Origin: Pectobacterium actinidiae
GTDB taxonomy: Bacteria > Pseudomonadota > Gammaproteobacteria > Enterobacterales > Enterobacteriaceae
Assembly: GCF_000803315.1 (NCBI RefSeq)
Contig: NZ_JRMH01000001.1
Location: 2,604,001 to 2,668,000, forward strand
DNA: 64,000 nucleotides
Direction: 5' to 3'
A model generated the notes under the pieces. That model saw nothing but the letters and a program-made list of their open reading frames with translations, made no database searches and had not been told where the DNA came from. Position 1 is the first letter of the stretch; each line of letters starts with the position of its first letter. Both the position numbers and the translations under genes were made by a program. This document shows, one piece after another, positions 1 through 10,491 of this stretch.

Positions 1-147
1 AATGCGTGCCAGTACCGAAAAGCCCAGTACGGCTGTGGTTTATAAGGGGAATTATGCGGGGAAGCACGCCGCTCTCGCGCCATCTCGGTGCAGCAGCGCA
101 GCAGGTGCGCATCACGGCGGTGCAGATACCGTTGGCAGGTGCAAGAT
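1..147. other. Left edge, no gene supported
   Basis: No recognisable gene. On the minus strand a frame stays open from an ATG at 112 to the window edge (37 codons), just downstream of the MarR gene. It could be the start of a gene cut by the window, but it has no clear ribosome site and its peptide is not recognised. The plus-strand frames here look like shadows. Confidence 0.3.
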
Positions 148-561
148 TCAGCGAACGGCAGTACTCGCCGCGATTTTTTCCAACAGCACACTAAATACCG
201 CTTGTTCGTCAGAGGACAAGGCCTGAAGCATTCGCGCCTCTATCTGCTTTTCCTGATGCAGAAAAACCTGCGTAAACGCGACGCCCTTATCGGACAAACT
301 GAGCCACACGCTGCGGCCGTCATCCGGATTATCGATCTTGCGGACATAATCACGTTTGACCAGCTCCGCGACCATGCGGGTGATCTGTGCCTTATCGCGC
401 CCCACGGACTTCGCCAGTGACTGAGGCGTAATGCGCCCTTCCGTCGCAATAATCTTGCATAAGCGAATGTGCACCACATCCAGATTGATGTCGTGTGCTT
501 TCATCTGTTCCTGCATCTGTGCCTTAAAACTTTCCAATAAGGCAAAAAGGGGTTTCATCAT
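148..561 (-). CDS. MarR-family transcriptional regulator
   Basis: 137-residue winged-helix regulator of the MarR/SlyA type. The central part (about residues 30-100) has the expected helix-turn-helix, with SLAKSVGRDKAQITRMV as the recognition region, followed by the wing with DGRSVWLSLSDKG. Length is normal for the family. MarR proteins are dimers that bind palindromic DNA, usually near their own promoter, and release it on binding small aromatic ligands or on oxidation. The gene is divergent from the DUF3861 gene, and the short gap carries two perfect inverted repeats, so autoregulation and control of that neighbour are likely (inference). The ligand cannot be told from sequence. Confidence 0.9.
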   Translation of the reverse strand: MMKPLFALLESFKAQMQEQMKAHDINLDVVHIRLCKIIATEGRITPQSLAKSVGRDKAQITRMVAELVKRDYVRKIDNPDDGRSVWLSLSDKGVAFTQVFLHQEKQIEARMLQALSSDEQAVFSVLLEKIAASTAVR

Positions 562-566
562 GGTTT

Positions 567-612
567 ATTGACTCAGTCAATCAATGATCATATAGTTGAT
601 TTTATCAACTAT
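567..612. promoter_or_regulatory. Twin palindromes, probable MarR operators
   Basis: Two inverted repeats lie in the divergent gap. ATTGACT/AGTCAAT (567-581) has a one-base centre. ATAGTTGAT/ATCAACTAT (592-612) has a three-base centre. Both are AT-rich palindromes of a size usual for MarR dimers. They sit directly upstream of both start codons, so one regulator could repress both genes. Confidence 0.6.
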
Positions 613-642
613 CTATCACGAGTTCAATTTACCGGGGGCATT

Positions 643-906
643 ATGGGCAACGTTTATCAGATCACGCTGGAAGAAAAAGCCGAGCAGCAACGTACGCTGT
701 CGTTTGAATTCTCGATTCACGATGATGTGTTTACATTACTGGAAAAAGTCGATGGCAAGATGGACATGACGCCGGAACAGACTCAGGCCTTTCTGGTGGG
801 GTTGAAGCTATTCAGTGAAGTGATGATGCAGAAAAGAAAACATCCGCTGTTTAAGGAATTTGCAGCCCCGTTCAGGGAATTTATGCTTAATCTTAAGAAG
901 CAGTGA
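643..906 (+). CDS. DUF3861 domain-containing small protein
   Basis: 87-residue cytosolic protein without signal or membrane segment. It reads as the DUF3861 family, which has no established function: an N-terminal strand region with YQITLEEK, a middle with FEFSIHDDVFTLLEKV, and the family-like tail GLKLFSEVMMQKRKHPLF. The frame is open from a TTG at 568, but that start lies inside the first palindrome. ATG 643, after a G-rich stretch (accgggggcatt), gives the normal family length and is chosen. It is probably co-controlled with the divergent MarR gene. Confidence 0.75.
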   Translation: MGNVYQITLEEKAEQQRTLSFEFSIHDDVFTLLEKVDGKMDMTPEQTQAFLVGLKLFSEVMMQKRKHPLFKEFAAPFREFMLNLKKQ

Positions 907-978
907 TCCACACAGGGTCATGCAGAAAAAATGATGCTCCCCACGCTGTTAAAACACCCGCGCGAGGAGCCTTACGTC

Positions 979-3459
<2,481 letters not shown>

Positions 3460-4590
3460 CTACCGCGACGGCGAGCGGAGTATGAACTGAGTAATTTCGG
3501 CGCGTTTCCCTAAGCGGATCGGAAAACCGTTCCACAGGCCCGCGCCGTTGCTCACGTAGAGGTGCATGCCATCCACGTCATAGCCGCCGGACACATAGCC
3601 TTCATTCGCCAATTGCGTCACCCAATGCATACCCAACACCTGACCGCCGTGAGTATGGCCGGAGAGCTGTAAATCCACTCCGGCACGCGCATTCTCTTTC
3701 GCCCCCGTTGGCCGATGACTAAGCAGAACAACGGCGGTATCCGTCGCTATCCCGCTGAGCGCCGCAGCCGTATCTGGTAGCAGCTGTTGAAAATCAGCAG
3801 CGGTGCGATCGGTGATCCCTGCCAGCACAAACGCAGCATTGTCGCGTTCAATCGACACATTTTCATTGAGTAACATACGTAAGCCCAACGTATTCAGTCG
3901 TTGCACCCATTGCGTATATTCCACGTAATATTCATGATTGCCCACGATGGCAAACACGCCGTGTGGCGCGGTCAGGTTACGCAGCGGTTCCATATCATCG
4001 TGGCGAGCACTGACGGTGCCGTCGGCCAGATCGCCAGTAATCACCGTCAGATCGGGCTTAAGTGCATTGGTTTTTGCCACCACTGCCTCCATCCAGGGGC
4101 GCTGTAACAGGCGGCTGGCATGTAAATCCGTTAGCTGCACCAGCCGGAAACCATCCAGGGCGGGCGGCAACTGCTTCAACTCAACCTCTACCGTACGTAC
4201 CTCGGGAACGCGCACCGCTTCCCACACGCCAATCGCCGCCAGCCCCATCGCCACAACGAAAATTCCGCCACGCAGCGCCATATTGTTCAGCAGAACCTGT
4301 CCAGCAGACCGGGATAACAGACGCCCCACGACACCGATAAGATCGATAGCCAACAACAAGAACGCGGATATCAGCAGCGCGCCAAACGCCCATCCCAGAA
4401 ACATCAGGACAAACGCGGGCACTTCCGGCGACGCCATCGTGCCAAAGAAGGTACGTGTAATCAGATGATGCTGCGACACGAGCAGCAGCAACAGCGCCAG
4501 TATGCGCTTCACTGGCACACCGACACGCAAGCGCCAGACCAGACGCCAGATAACATAGAGGGCGATAAGCCCGGTAATGACATGAAACAC
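3460..4590 (-). CDS. Membrane-anchored metallophosphoesterase
   Basis: 376-residue calcineurin-like phosphoesterase (YkuE/YaeI-like subgroup). The first 150 or so residues contain about four hydrophobic segments. The catalytic domain then shows the metal-binding set in order: TDLHA, TGDLADG, GNHEYY, LSHRP and GHTHGGQ. These ligate two metal ions for phosphoester cleavage; the substrate is unknown. The frame opens 48 codons further upstream, but that extension is polar and unlike the family. GTG 4590 has AGAGAG upstream and begins directly before the first membrane segment, so it is preferred. It stands alone, divergent from the DeoR gene. Confidence 0.85.
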   Translation of the reverse strand: MFHVITGLIALYVIWRLVWRLRVGVPVKRILALLLLLVSQHHLITRTFFGTMASPEVPAFVLMFLGWAFGALLISAFLLLAIDLIGVVGRLLSRSAGQVLLNNMALRGGIFVVAMGLAAIGVWEAVRVPEVRTVEVELKQLPPALDGFRLVQLTDLHASRLLQRPWMEAVVAKTNALKPDLTVITGDLADGTVSARHDDMEPLRNLTAPHGVFAIVGNHEYYVEYTQWVQRLNTLGLRMLLNENVSIERDNAAFVLAGITDRTAADFQQLLPDTAAALSGIATDTAVVLLSHRPTGAKENARAGVDLQLSGHTHGGQVLGMHWVTQLANEGYVSGGYDVDGMHLYVSNGAGLWNGFPIRLGKRAEITQFILRSPSR

Positions 4591-4804
4591 GGCTAGTTTT
4601 CTCTCTTTATCGGTGATGTCGGTATATTGACGCGTAAATTTTACACTATGACGCACACATTGCAGATCAACGCGGTAGAGGTGTTGTGTTGCCAGAAGGT
4701 GCAGATTAACATGGCGCCATTCCGTGCTGTACACATCATTGAGCAGAATGAACCCCGCTCGCTGGCGGCAGGTTGTGCATCATTTTGATTAACCAAGGAC
4801 ATTT

Positions 4805-5578
4805 ATGTTCGATTACACCGACTTTCCCGAGCAACGGCAGTCCAAAATCAGGCAGATCCTCAGCGAGGAAGGTAAAGTCGTCTGCGCCCAGCTCTCACGT
4901 GAATTGAACGTATCCGAGCACACCATACGGCGTGACCTGAAAGAACTGGCGCAATCCGGTGCCTGCAAACGCGTCTACGGTGGTGCAGTCAGCATGCCAC
5001 CAGAAGTGATTGATTTTGCCAGCCGAGCCACTATTGATGCCGCCCAGAAAGATCGCATCGCTCAGGCGGTCATCCCGCTAATAAAGCCCAACAGCTGTGT
5101 CTTCTTTGACACTGGCACCACCAATCTGGCGGTGGCGAAACAGATCCCAATGGGCCTGAAGTTTACCGCCGTGTGTAATTCGCCCATCATCGCGGCAGAA
5201 CTGATGCAGTATCCGGATGTAGAAGTGATTTTTCTTGGCGGAAGGATTCAGAAAGAGGTCGGCGGCGCGATTGGCATCGATACGCTCAGGCAGCTAGAGA
5301 AGATGTATTTCGATCAATGCCTGTTAGGAGGCTGTGCCTTTGATGCCAATGAAGGCCTGACCGTTTTTGAATATGACGACGCCGAATTCAAAAAATGTCT
5401 GGTGATCCGCAGCAGCGAAGTGATCGTGGCTCTGACCGCCAATAAGATCTCCGCATTAACGCGCTATCGCGTGGCGGCATGTGATGAAATCACCACGCTG
5501 GTGACCGATGATGAAATCTCTCCTGCCTGCCAGAGCGTATTAAGCGAAAAAAATCTCGATGTGATTATTGCCCGATAA
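4805..5578 (+). CDS. DeoR/GlpR-family transcriptional regulator
   Basis: 257 residues, normal for the family. The N-terminal DeoR helix-turn-helix (about residues 10-65) has QLSRELNVSEHTIRRDLKEL and the following G-A-C-K-R-V-Y-G-G-A motif. The C-terminal sugar-phosphate sensor (DeoRC, about 80-250) has FFDTGTTNLAVAKQI and VIFLGGRIQKEVGGAIG. Such proteins usually repress sugar catabolism genes until a phosphorylated sugar binds. ATG 4805 follows AAGGAC. The nearest gene downstream, a HAD phosphatase, is convergent, so it is a neighbour and not an operon partner. The effector is unknown. Confidence 0.92.
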   Translation: MFDYTDFPEQRQSKIRQILSEEGKVVCAQLSRELNVSEHTIRRDLKELAQSGACKRVYGGAVSMPPEVIDFASRATIDAAQKDRIAQAVIPLIKPNSCVFFDTGTTNLAVAKQIPMGLKFTAVCNSPIIAAELMQYPDVEVIFLGGRIQKEVGGAIGIDTLRQLEKMYFDQCLLGGCAFDANEGLTVFEYDDAEFKKCLVIRSSEVIVALTANKISALTRYRVAACDEITTLVTDDEISPACQSVLSEKNLDVIIAR

Positions 5579-5611
5579 AGCGACGGTAGCCCCAGCGGCT
5601 GCCGGTTCACT

Positions 5612-6403
5612 TTATGAAAGCAGCAGCTTTATCGTTTTTAATACCCCATCGTCGTCATTGCTGCGGGCAATAAAATTCGCCGCTGCTTTAGTTTCCTCAA
5701 ACGCATTGCGCATCGCAAAGCTGTAAGCCGCACGGCTCATTAGCTCAATATCATTGTAACCATCGCCGAACACCATCGTTTCATCGGGTGTAATCGCCAA
5801 TTTATCCTGAAGGATTTCGACGGTGTGTCCTTTGTGTACGCCAACGTTGGCAATATCTATCCAGGACGCTTCGGAAACCACGATATAGACATGGTCGTGA
5901 AACGCATCGAGGTACTTCGCCGTCTCGTGACAGTGCCCTTCTGGGTCATAAACCGTGATTTTCACAAAATCATCGGTCACAGCAGCAAAACTGGGTATCA
6001 GCGTCACATTGGTGTACGACTTTTTCACCTTTTCCAGTAAGGCAGGGCTAATCGTTTCCTTCACCATCGCCCCCTGTGGGGTACAACCGATGACCACGTG
6101 CCGATCGTCTACGCTTTCCAACACGCCAATCAGGCTCAAGGCAAGACGGTTTTTGATGAGCGATTGGTAAACGTAATTTCCCTGATGCTTAATGCGCGTC
6201 GCGCTGTCACCCAGAATCCAGATATCTTTCGCTGCATCGCCAAAAAGCGCGTCGACCCGCTCGCACTGTTTGCCTGTGCAGACAGCAAACCGCACATCCT
6301 TCTCTTTCATTAATGCATAAACGTCGGCAAACAAGGCTCTGTTGTAATCGCCATCGCTGTGAAGAAACGTGCCGTCCAGATCGGTAACTACCAACTTGAT
6401 CAT
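5612..6403 (-). CDS. Cof-type HAD-IIB phosphatase
   Basis: 263-residue haloacid dehalogenase hydrolase of the Cof/YbiV type, which dephosphorylate sugar phosphates and similar small metabolites. Motif I is DLDGTFL (Asp8 and Asp10, with the Asp nucleophile). Motif II is likely CTGKQ. Motif III and IV are a lysine upstream and GDGYNDIELM. The IIB cap lies about residues 85-190. Cytosolic. It is convergent with the DeoR gene (33-bp gap containing a short GC-rich hairpin) and has its own promoter region upstream. The substrate cannot be told. Confidence 0.9.
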   Translation of the reverse strand: MIKLVVTDLDGTFLHSDGDYNRALFADVYALMKEKDVRFAVCTGKQCERVDALFGDAAKDIWILGDSATRIKHQGNYVYQSLIKNRLALSLIGVLESVDDRHVVIGCTPQGAMVKETISPALLEKVKKSYTNVTLIPSFAAVTDDFVKITVYDPEGHCHETAKYLDAFHDHVYIVVSEASWIDIANVGVHKGHTVEILQDKLAITPDETMVFGDGYNDIELMSRAAYSFAMRNAFEETKAAANFIARSNDDDGVLKTIKLLLS

Positions 6404-6707
6404 TCCACTCCCCTTTCAGATTGTACGTACACAGATAGCCGCGAGTCAGGCCGGAATCTGCCTGAACAAAGAGACATCGCTTTTGTGCGGTGTGTTAGAT
6501 GATTGACGTAATGATTAACCGTCAATGCTCGATATAGCTCGATAACGTCATAAACACACTACAATGAGCATAATACGGACAATGACAATCACTTTTCGTC
6601 AGATTTATTGAGATATTACGCGAAAACAAGCATAGCATTTATTGATAATGCGCAACAGGAAGCAACATCAATCAATAATGAGCAATAAAGAAAAAGAGTG
6701 AAAAGCA
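6404..6707. other. Intergenic region with inverted repeat
   Basis: AT-rich, with no gene. It must hold the promoter of the HAD gene. An inverted repeat ATTGACG/CGTCAAT (6502-6508 and 6520-6526, 11-bp spacer) looks like a regulator site, possibly for the DeoR protein. The T-rich tract of the sugE terminator lies at its right end (minus strand). Confidence 0.35.
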
Positions 6708-6740
6708 GTGGCAGAGCCGCGATGAAGATGGCTCTGCCAC
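6708..6740 (-). terminator. Terminator of sugE
   Basis: A perfect 11-bp inverted repeat, GTGGCAGAGCC/GGCTCTGCCAC, with an 11-nt loop. It is followed on the minus strand by a T-rich tract (CTTTTCACTCTTTTTC). It lies 29 bp past the sugE stop codon. Confidence 0.75.
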
Positions 6741-6768
6741 ACGTCAGAGGTTATTCAGAAAGTCAACA

Positions 6769-7083
6769 TCATGAAGATAGCTTCATCAGAACCAGGCCGC
6801 TAACGATCAACAGCGCAGCAATAATCCTCATCAAGCTGGCAGGTTCATTCAGGAATACCAATCCCACCACAAACGCCCCCACCGCGCCAATTCCCGTCCA
6901 GATAGTGTAAGCCGTGCCCAAAGGGAGAGATTTCATCGCCATGGATAACAGCGCAAAACTGACGATCATGGCGACAATCGTGACAGCCGATGCGCCTATT
7001 TTCGTGAAGCCATCAGACAGTTTCATGCTGTAAGACCAGACAATTTCAAACAAACCGGCGAGCGCTAACAGAAACCAGGCCAT
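6769..7083 (-). CDS. sugE: Guanidinium exporter SugE/Gdx (SMR family)
   Basis: 104-residue small multidrug resistance protein with four membrane helices, working as a dimer in the inner membrane. It carries the essential Glu13 in LAGLFEIVWSY and the SugE/Gdx features PLGTAYTIWTGIGAVG and NEPASLMRI. In established work the SugE/Gdx subgroup exports guanidinium in exchange for protons, and some members also give quaternary ammonium tolerance. The guanidine-II riboswitch directly upstream makes guanidinium the likely natural substrate. ATG 7083 follows AAGGAGA. Single-gene unit with its own terminator. Confidence 0.95.
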   Translation of the reverse strand: MAWFLLALAGLFEIVWSYSMKLSDGFTKIGASAVTIVAMIVSFALLSMAMKSLPLGTAYTIWTGIGAVGAFVVGLVFLNEPASLMRIIAALLIVSGLVLMKLSS

Positions 7084-7109
7084 ACCCAGTTCTCCTTTAC
7101 AGTGAAGAT

Positions 7110-7152
7110 GGGTCGTCCCGTGAATCCTTTTCGCGCCAGGGGTCGTCCCCTG
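7110..7152 (-). promoter_or_regulatory. Guanidine-II riboswitch (mini-ykkC)
   Basis: On the minus strand two small hairpins both carry an ACGA loop: CAGGGG-ACGA-CCCCTG (7137-7152) and GGG-ACGA-CCC (7110-7119). They are 17 nt apart and lie just upstream of the sugE ribosome site. Tandem stems with ACGR loops are the defining structure of the guanidine-II class, which turns on guanidinium exporters when guanidine binds. The closeness of the second hairpin to AAGGAGA suggests control at translation initiation. Confidence 0.93.
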
Positions 7153-7497
7153 TCAGGATGATATGCCGCGATACGATAACGTTGCGCTATCAGGGAGTAA
7201 AGTCTTTGCGCAACAGGCCACCAGCCGTCTAATCGCTTAAAAATTTTCGGGAGAAATTTTTAACGTTGCGTCAGCAACAGCCCGTAAAGGAGGCAGGTGG
7301 GAAGCTCGTCATAAAAATGAACCACCACAGCGGCGTCATTCGACGAATTCGGCTAAACATTCAACACTTGAAAGAAGATGATAAACAAAGCGCTTGCCAC
7401 CAACGCCGGAGCCGTCCATAATAGCGCCCATTCCAAACGCTGGAATGAAGAAAAGCATTCTAATCAAAACGTTACTGATTAAGATGTTATCTACTGT
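7153..7497. other. Region between riboswitch and tRNA
   Basis: 345 bp with no supported gene. The sugE promoter should lie near its left side (minus strand). Two inverted repeats are visible: GTTGCGC/GCGCAAC around 7183-7213, and an AT-rich near-perfect hairpin at 7237-7263 with a GGGA loop. The promoter of the tRNA gene must be near the right end. Confidence 0.3.
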
Positions 7498-7574
7498 ACG
7501 ACCGTAGCTCAGTTGGTTAGAGCACCACCTTGACATGGTGGGGGTCGGTGGTTCGAGTCCACTCGGTCGTACCA
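7498..7574 (+). tRNA. tRNA-Val (anticodon GAC)
   Basis: 77 nt including the encoded CCA. The acceptor stem ACGACCG pairs with CGGTCGT. The D arm is GCTC..GAGC. The anticodon stem CCACC/GGTGG has loop TTGACAT, hence anticodon GAC (valine). The T arm is GGTGG/CCACT with TTCGAGT. It follows the E. coli tRNA-Val(GAC) closely except in the acceptor stem, where base pairs are kept by paired changes. It stands alone here. Confidence 0.97.
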
Positions 7575-7751
7575 ATTCATGTTCTGCAATTTTAACCTGC
7601 GCCCGTAGGTTGATGAATGTGAATTGAAATTCTCCCTACTCGTATCCTGTTAAGTTCATCGAAATCGATTGTTTATTCATTCGTTTTAAGTCGAATGATT
7701 CAAGCTGCTACGGCTCGCTAATACTGCCGCAAACCAAAATCCAGCCTCAGT

Positions 7752-8639
7752 CTATTCCGCCAATGCCCGATCGATATAGCGGGTAAACTGTTGGTAGAGT
7801 TTCCCGGGTCGCGTCACGCTAAGCACGAGCTGAATTGCCGGAACGCTGGGTGCGCCATCTTCCGATCCCAGAACATATAGCGCGTCGGACAGCGCGCTCT
7901 TCGGTAGTAAACCAATCCCCAGCCCCTTTGCCGCCGCGCTGCGGATGTTATCGAAAGACCCGCTCACATAAGAAAAGTAATACGGGCGTCCGACATGCTC
8001 CAACGCAGAAACCGCGCATTTCCGAATCACACAGCCATCAGGGAACGTGACGAGAGGAACTTCATCCATTTCACTGAAATTCACCGCACCGGAACTGACC
8101 CAGTGGAGAGAGTCAACCCGCAAAATTCTTTCTGTTTCAGAAATCAGCGGCTGTCCCGCCAGCCCTTTTAGGATCACGACATCCAGGCGTTGCTGGGCAA
8201 CCATCGAAGACAGCACGGTCGATGAAGCCGCCGTGATTTCCACCTTTAGGCCTGGATTCTCCTCAAGACATAGCGAAATGATGTCGTGCAGATTCTTAAC
8301 CTCAAAATCATCTGGGACGCCGAGCGCTACGCGGCCTGTCATAGGGGACTTCTGCAATGCGCCGATGGCCCGATGCGTACGTAGCAGGATGTCACGCGCG
8401 GCAGGCAGCAGCTGCCGCCCTTCTTCGGTCAAACCAAGAATGTGTCCCTGACGCCGTTCGATGAGGCGGCAACCGACATCCTCTTCTAAGCGTTTCAGGC
8501 CAGCACTCAGCGTTGATTGCGTCCGTCCCAGCTCTTCACCCGCGCGTCCGAAGCCACCGCACTCCGCGATGGAAACAAAGATACGCAGTTGCTCCAGCGT
8601 GACACCGCGCCCCTCTATCTGCTTTACCTGTGCTCGCAC
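7752..8639 (-). CDS. LysR-family transcriptional regulator
   Basis: 295 residues. The N-terminal winged helix-turn-helix (about residues 13-72) shows VTLEQLRIFVSIAECGGF and RAGEELGRTQSTLSAGLKRLE. The C-terminal periplasmic-binding-protein-like effector domain follows from about 95. No ATG fits; GTG 8639 is used, preceded by AGGTCAGGA. It is divergent from the AEC-family carrier gene with a 139-bp gap, the usual LysR layout, so it probably controls that carrier in response to the carried acid. The effector is unknown. Confidence 0.9.
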   Translation of the reverse strand: MRAQVKQIEGRGVTLEQLRIFVSIAECGGFGRAGEELGRTQSTLSAGLKRLEEDVGCRLIERRQGHILGLTEEGRQLLPAARDILLRTHRAIGALQKSPMTGRVALGVPDDFEVKNLHDIISLCLEENPGLKVEITAASSTVLSSMVAQQRLDVVILKGLAGQPLISETERILRVDSLHWVSSGAVNFSEMDEVPLVTFPDGCVIRKCAVSALEHVGRPYYFSYVSGSFDNIRSAAAKGLGIGLLPKSALSDALYVLGSEDGAPSVPAIQLVLSVTRPGKLYQQFTRYIDRALAE

Positions 8640-8778
8640 CGTTATCCTGACCTCTTGAGATTATCGCTATTGATTAAATCAATTATGAACACATCATAAT
8701 TCATCTAGCGGTTTATGAAACACCCCGCACAATCCAGACATCGATATCTTCAAAAATAGAGAAGAAAGAGGCTCATCC

Positions 8779-9741
8779 ATGTTCTTGATTGTCGTTCCCC
8801 TATTTCTGGTGATTCTCGTTGGTTATTGGTATGGAAGAACAAAGCCCGATAGTGGCAATGCAGATAAGTTAATCAACGACTATGTCCTGTATATTGCGCT
8901 GCCAGCCTTACTGTTCATTGCCGTGGCACGTGCCGACACCAGCGATCTGAAACAGTGGGGTTTTATACTGTCAACGCTCATCGGAATCGCAGTGTCCTAC
9001 ATGCTTGCCGCATTGCTAGCGAAGCGCATGGGGATCGGATTGCCCCACTCTTCCCTTCTTAGCATGGGCGCGTGTTATGGCACCACGGGATACATGGGCG
9101 TGCCGATTTTGATTTCAGTCTATGGCGAACAGGCGGCACTCCCCGCAGCGATGGCGACTATTTTGCATAATATCCCCGCCATTATGGCTGTGATCGTCAG
9201 TTGGGATGTGTTCTCTACACGAGCGACAGACACGAATACGCAGCTGATTCACAGTGTGGGACGCTCGGCGCTGGCTACCGTGAAGAATCCATTAACGATC
9301 GCGGTGCTTGCCGGTCTGGCGTTCGTTCTGCTCGACATTCAGGTTCCCGTTGTCATCGAGTCTTTTGCACGTTTTCTAGGCAACGCCGCTGGGCCCACCG
9401 CGTTATTTGCTCTCGGGCTGGGTCTTGCCAGACTGAAGGTAAAAGAGCACCTGAACGTCACGGTCAGCAAAACGGTGCTACCGATGGTTGTGCTAAAACT
9501 CGTGATACAGCCTGCCATCACGTTCGCGATAGCCGTTTATGTATTCGGGATGGATGGGTCTCAGGGGGTCTGGCTGGCAACCGCCGTCGTGATGGCCGCG
9601 CAGCCCATTGGCGCGGGCGTGTATGTCTTTGCCAAGAAGTATCACTATCAGCAGGATGTGATTGCGTTATCGATTATCGTCTCGCTACTGCTCGCACTCG
9701 TTACGATTCCCGCAGTATTGAGCCTTTTCCCGCCTTCATGA
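8779..9741 (+). CDS. AEC-family transporter (auxin efflux carrier / malate permease type)
   Basis: 320-residue inner-membrane carrier with about ten hydrophobic segments in two halves, typical of the auxin efflux carrier family. Bacterial members move organic acids such as malate or malonate. Visible features are the N-terminal PLFLVILVGYWYGR, the mid region ACYGTTGYMGVPIL with the family's conserved Gly/Pro, and AQPIGAGVYVFAKKY near the end. ATG 8779 lies 8 nt past an AGAGGC ribosome site. It is probably governed by the divergent LysR gene. The substrate is not set by sequence; the word auxin is only the family name. Confidence 0.88.
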   Translation: MFLIVVPLFLVILVGYWYGRTKPDSGNADKLINDYVLYIALPALLFIAVARADTSDLKQWGFILSTLIGIAVSYMLAALLAKRMGIGLPHSSLLSMGACYGTTGYMGVPILISVYGEQAALPAAMATILHNIPAIMAVIVSWDVFSTRATDTNTQLIHSVGRSALATVKNPLTIAVLAGLAFVLLDIQVPVVIESFARFLGNAAGPTALFALGLGLARLKVKEHLNVTVSKTVLPMVVLKLVIQPAITFAIAVYVFGMDGSQGVWLATAVVMAAQPIGAGVYVFAKKYHYQQDVIALSIIVSLLLALVTIPAVLSLFPPS

Positions 9742-9811
9742 ATAACCGTCTGGGCTTCTGGCAATGATTCGGAAGCCCTATTAACAGCGTCTATTTCACG
9801 CATCAGCGGCC

Positions 9812-10444
9812 CTACTGGCCGCGCGTCTCCAGATATAGCACCGTGGCGGCGACGCGGGAGCGTACGTTTAGCTTGCGCAACATGTTGCGGATATGCACTT
9901 TTACCGTCTCTTCTGAGATATACAGCACGCCAGCAATTTGCTTGTTGGATAACCCAGAGGCCACTTCCTGAAGTACATCCAGTTCGCGCTCCGTCAATAC
10001 GGTAAAAGGCGACGGCGTATCCTTTATGGCAATACGGTGGCGCAAGACCTCGCGCACCTGTTCACTGAAGGCATCATCGTTACGAATGGCATCTAATAAG
10101 TGTTCCGGCGCGCTGTCTTTAAGCAAATAGCCATCGGCACCCGCGTCCATCAGCGCATAAATATCGCTGGGTGCATCAGAAACCGTCAGCACAATAACGC
10201 GAGCGCAGATCCCATCACGCCGCAGCGCGTGAAGCGTATCCAGTCCGCTCAATCCTTTCATGTTGAGATCGAGCAGGATGATATCAGGAGAATCCCGATT
10301 CGCGAGGCTTAACGCCTCCATGCCATTACTGGCTTCCCCAATCACGTCAAAGATCGCGTCAGTTGCCAGTAACTGACGGATTCCCCGGCGCATAAGCGGA
10401 TGATCGTCAACGATCAGCACGCGATAAGATGGTTTTTCTGACAT
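9812..10444 (-). CDS. narP: Nitrate/nitrite response regulator NarP
   Basis: 210-residue NarL/FixJ-type regulator. The receiver domain (1-125) has the acidic pair in VDDHPLMRRG, phosphoacceptor Asp59 in IILLDLNMKG and Lys109 in YLLKDS. The LuxR-type helix-turn-helix (about 145-205) has LTERELDVL, SNKQIAGVL and VKVHIRNMLRKLNVRSR. It resembles E. coli NarP (NMKGLSGLDTLHALRRDG) more than NarL. A TTG start 12 bp upstream is possible; ATG 10444 matches the family. It lies 47 bp after narQ on the same strand, so the cognate pair is one operon. Its expected targets nap and nrf are in this window. Confidence 0.9.
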   Translation of the reverse strand: MSEKPSYRVLIVDDHPLMRRGIRQLLATDAIFDVIGEASNGMEALSLANRDSPDIILLDLNMKGLSGLDTLHALRRDGICARVIVLTVSDAPSDIYALMDAGADGYLLKDSAPEHLLDAIRNDDAFSEQVREVLRHRIAIKDTPSPFTVLTERELDVLQEVASGLSNKQIAGVLYISEETVKVHIRNMLRKLNVRSRVAATVLYLETRGQ

Positions 10445-10491
10445 GCCCAGCCCCAATGTGATATGAATCTTATTATTGTTTTATTTATGAA

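Noticed and set aside
2..226. Plus-strand open frames at the left edge
   Set aside because: They run into the MarR gene in antisense, have no ribosome site and no family likeness.
7336..7575. Minus-strand open frame of 79 codons across the tRNA gene
   Set aside because: The start of the peptide is only the complement of tRNA-Val; this is a well-known false gene.
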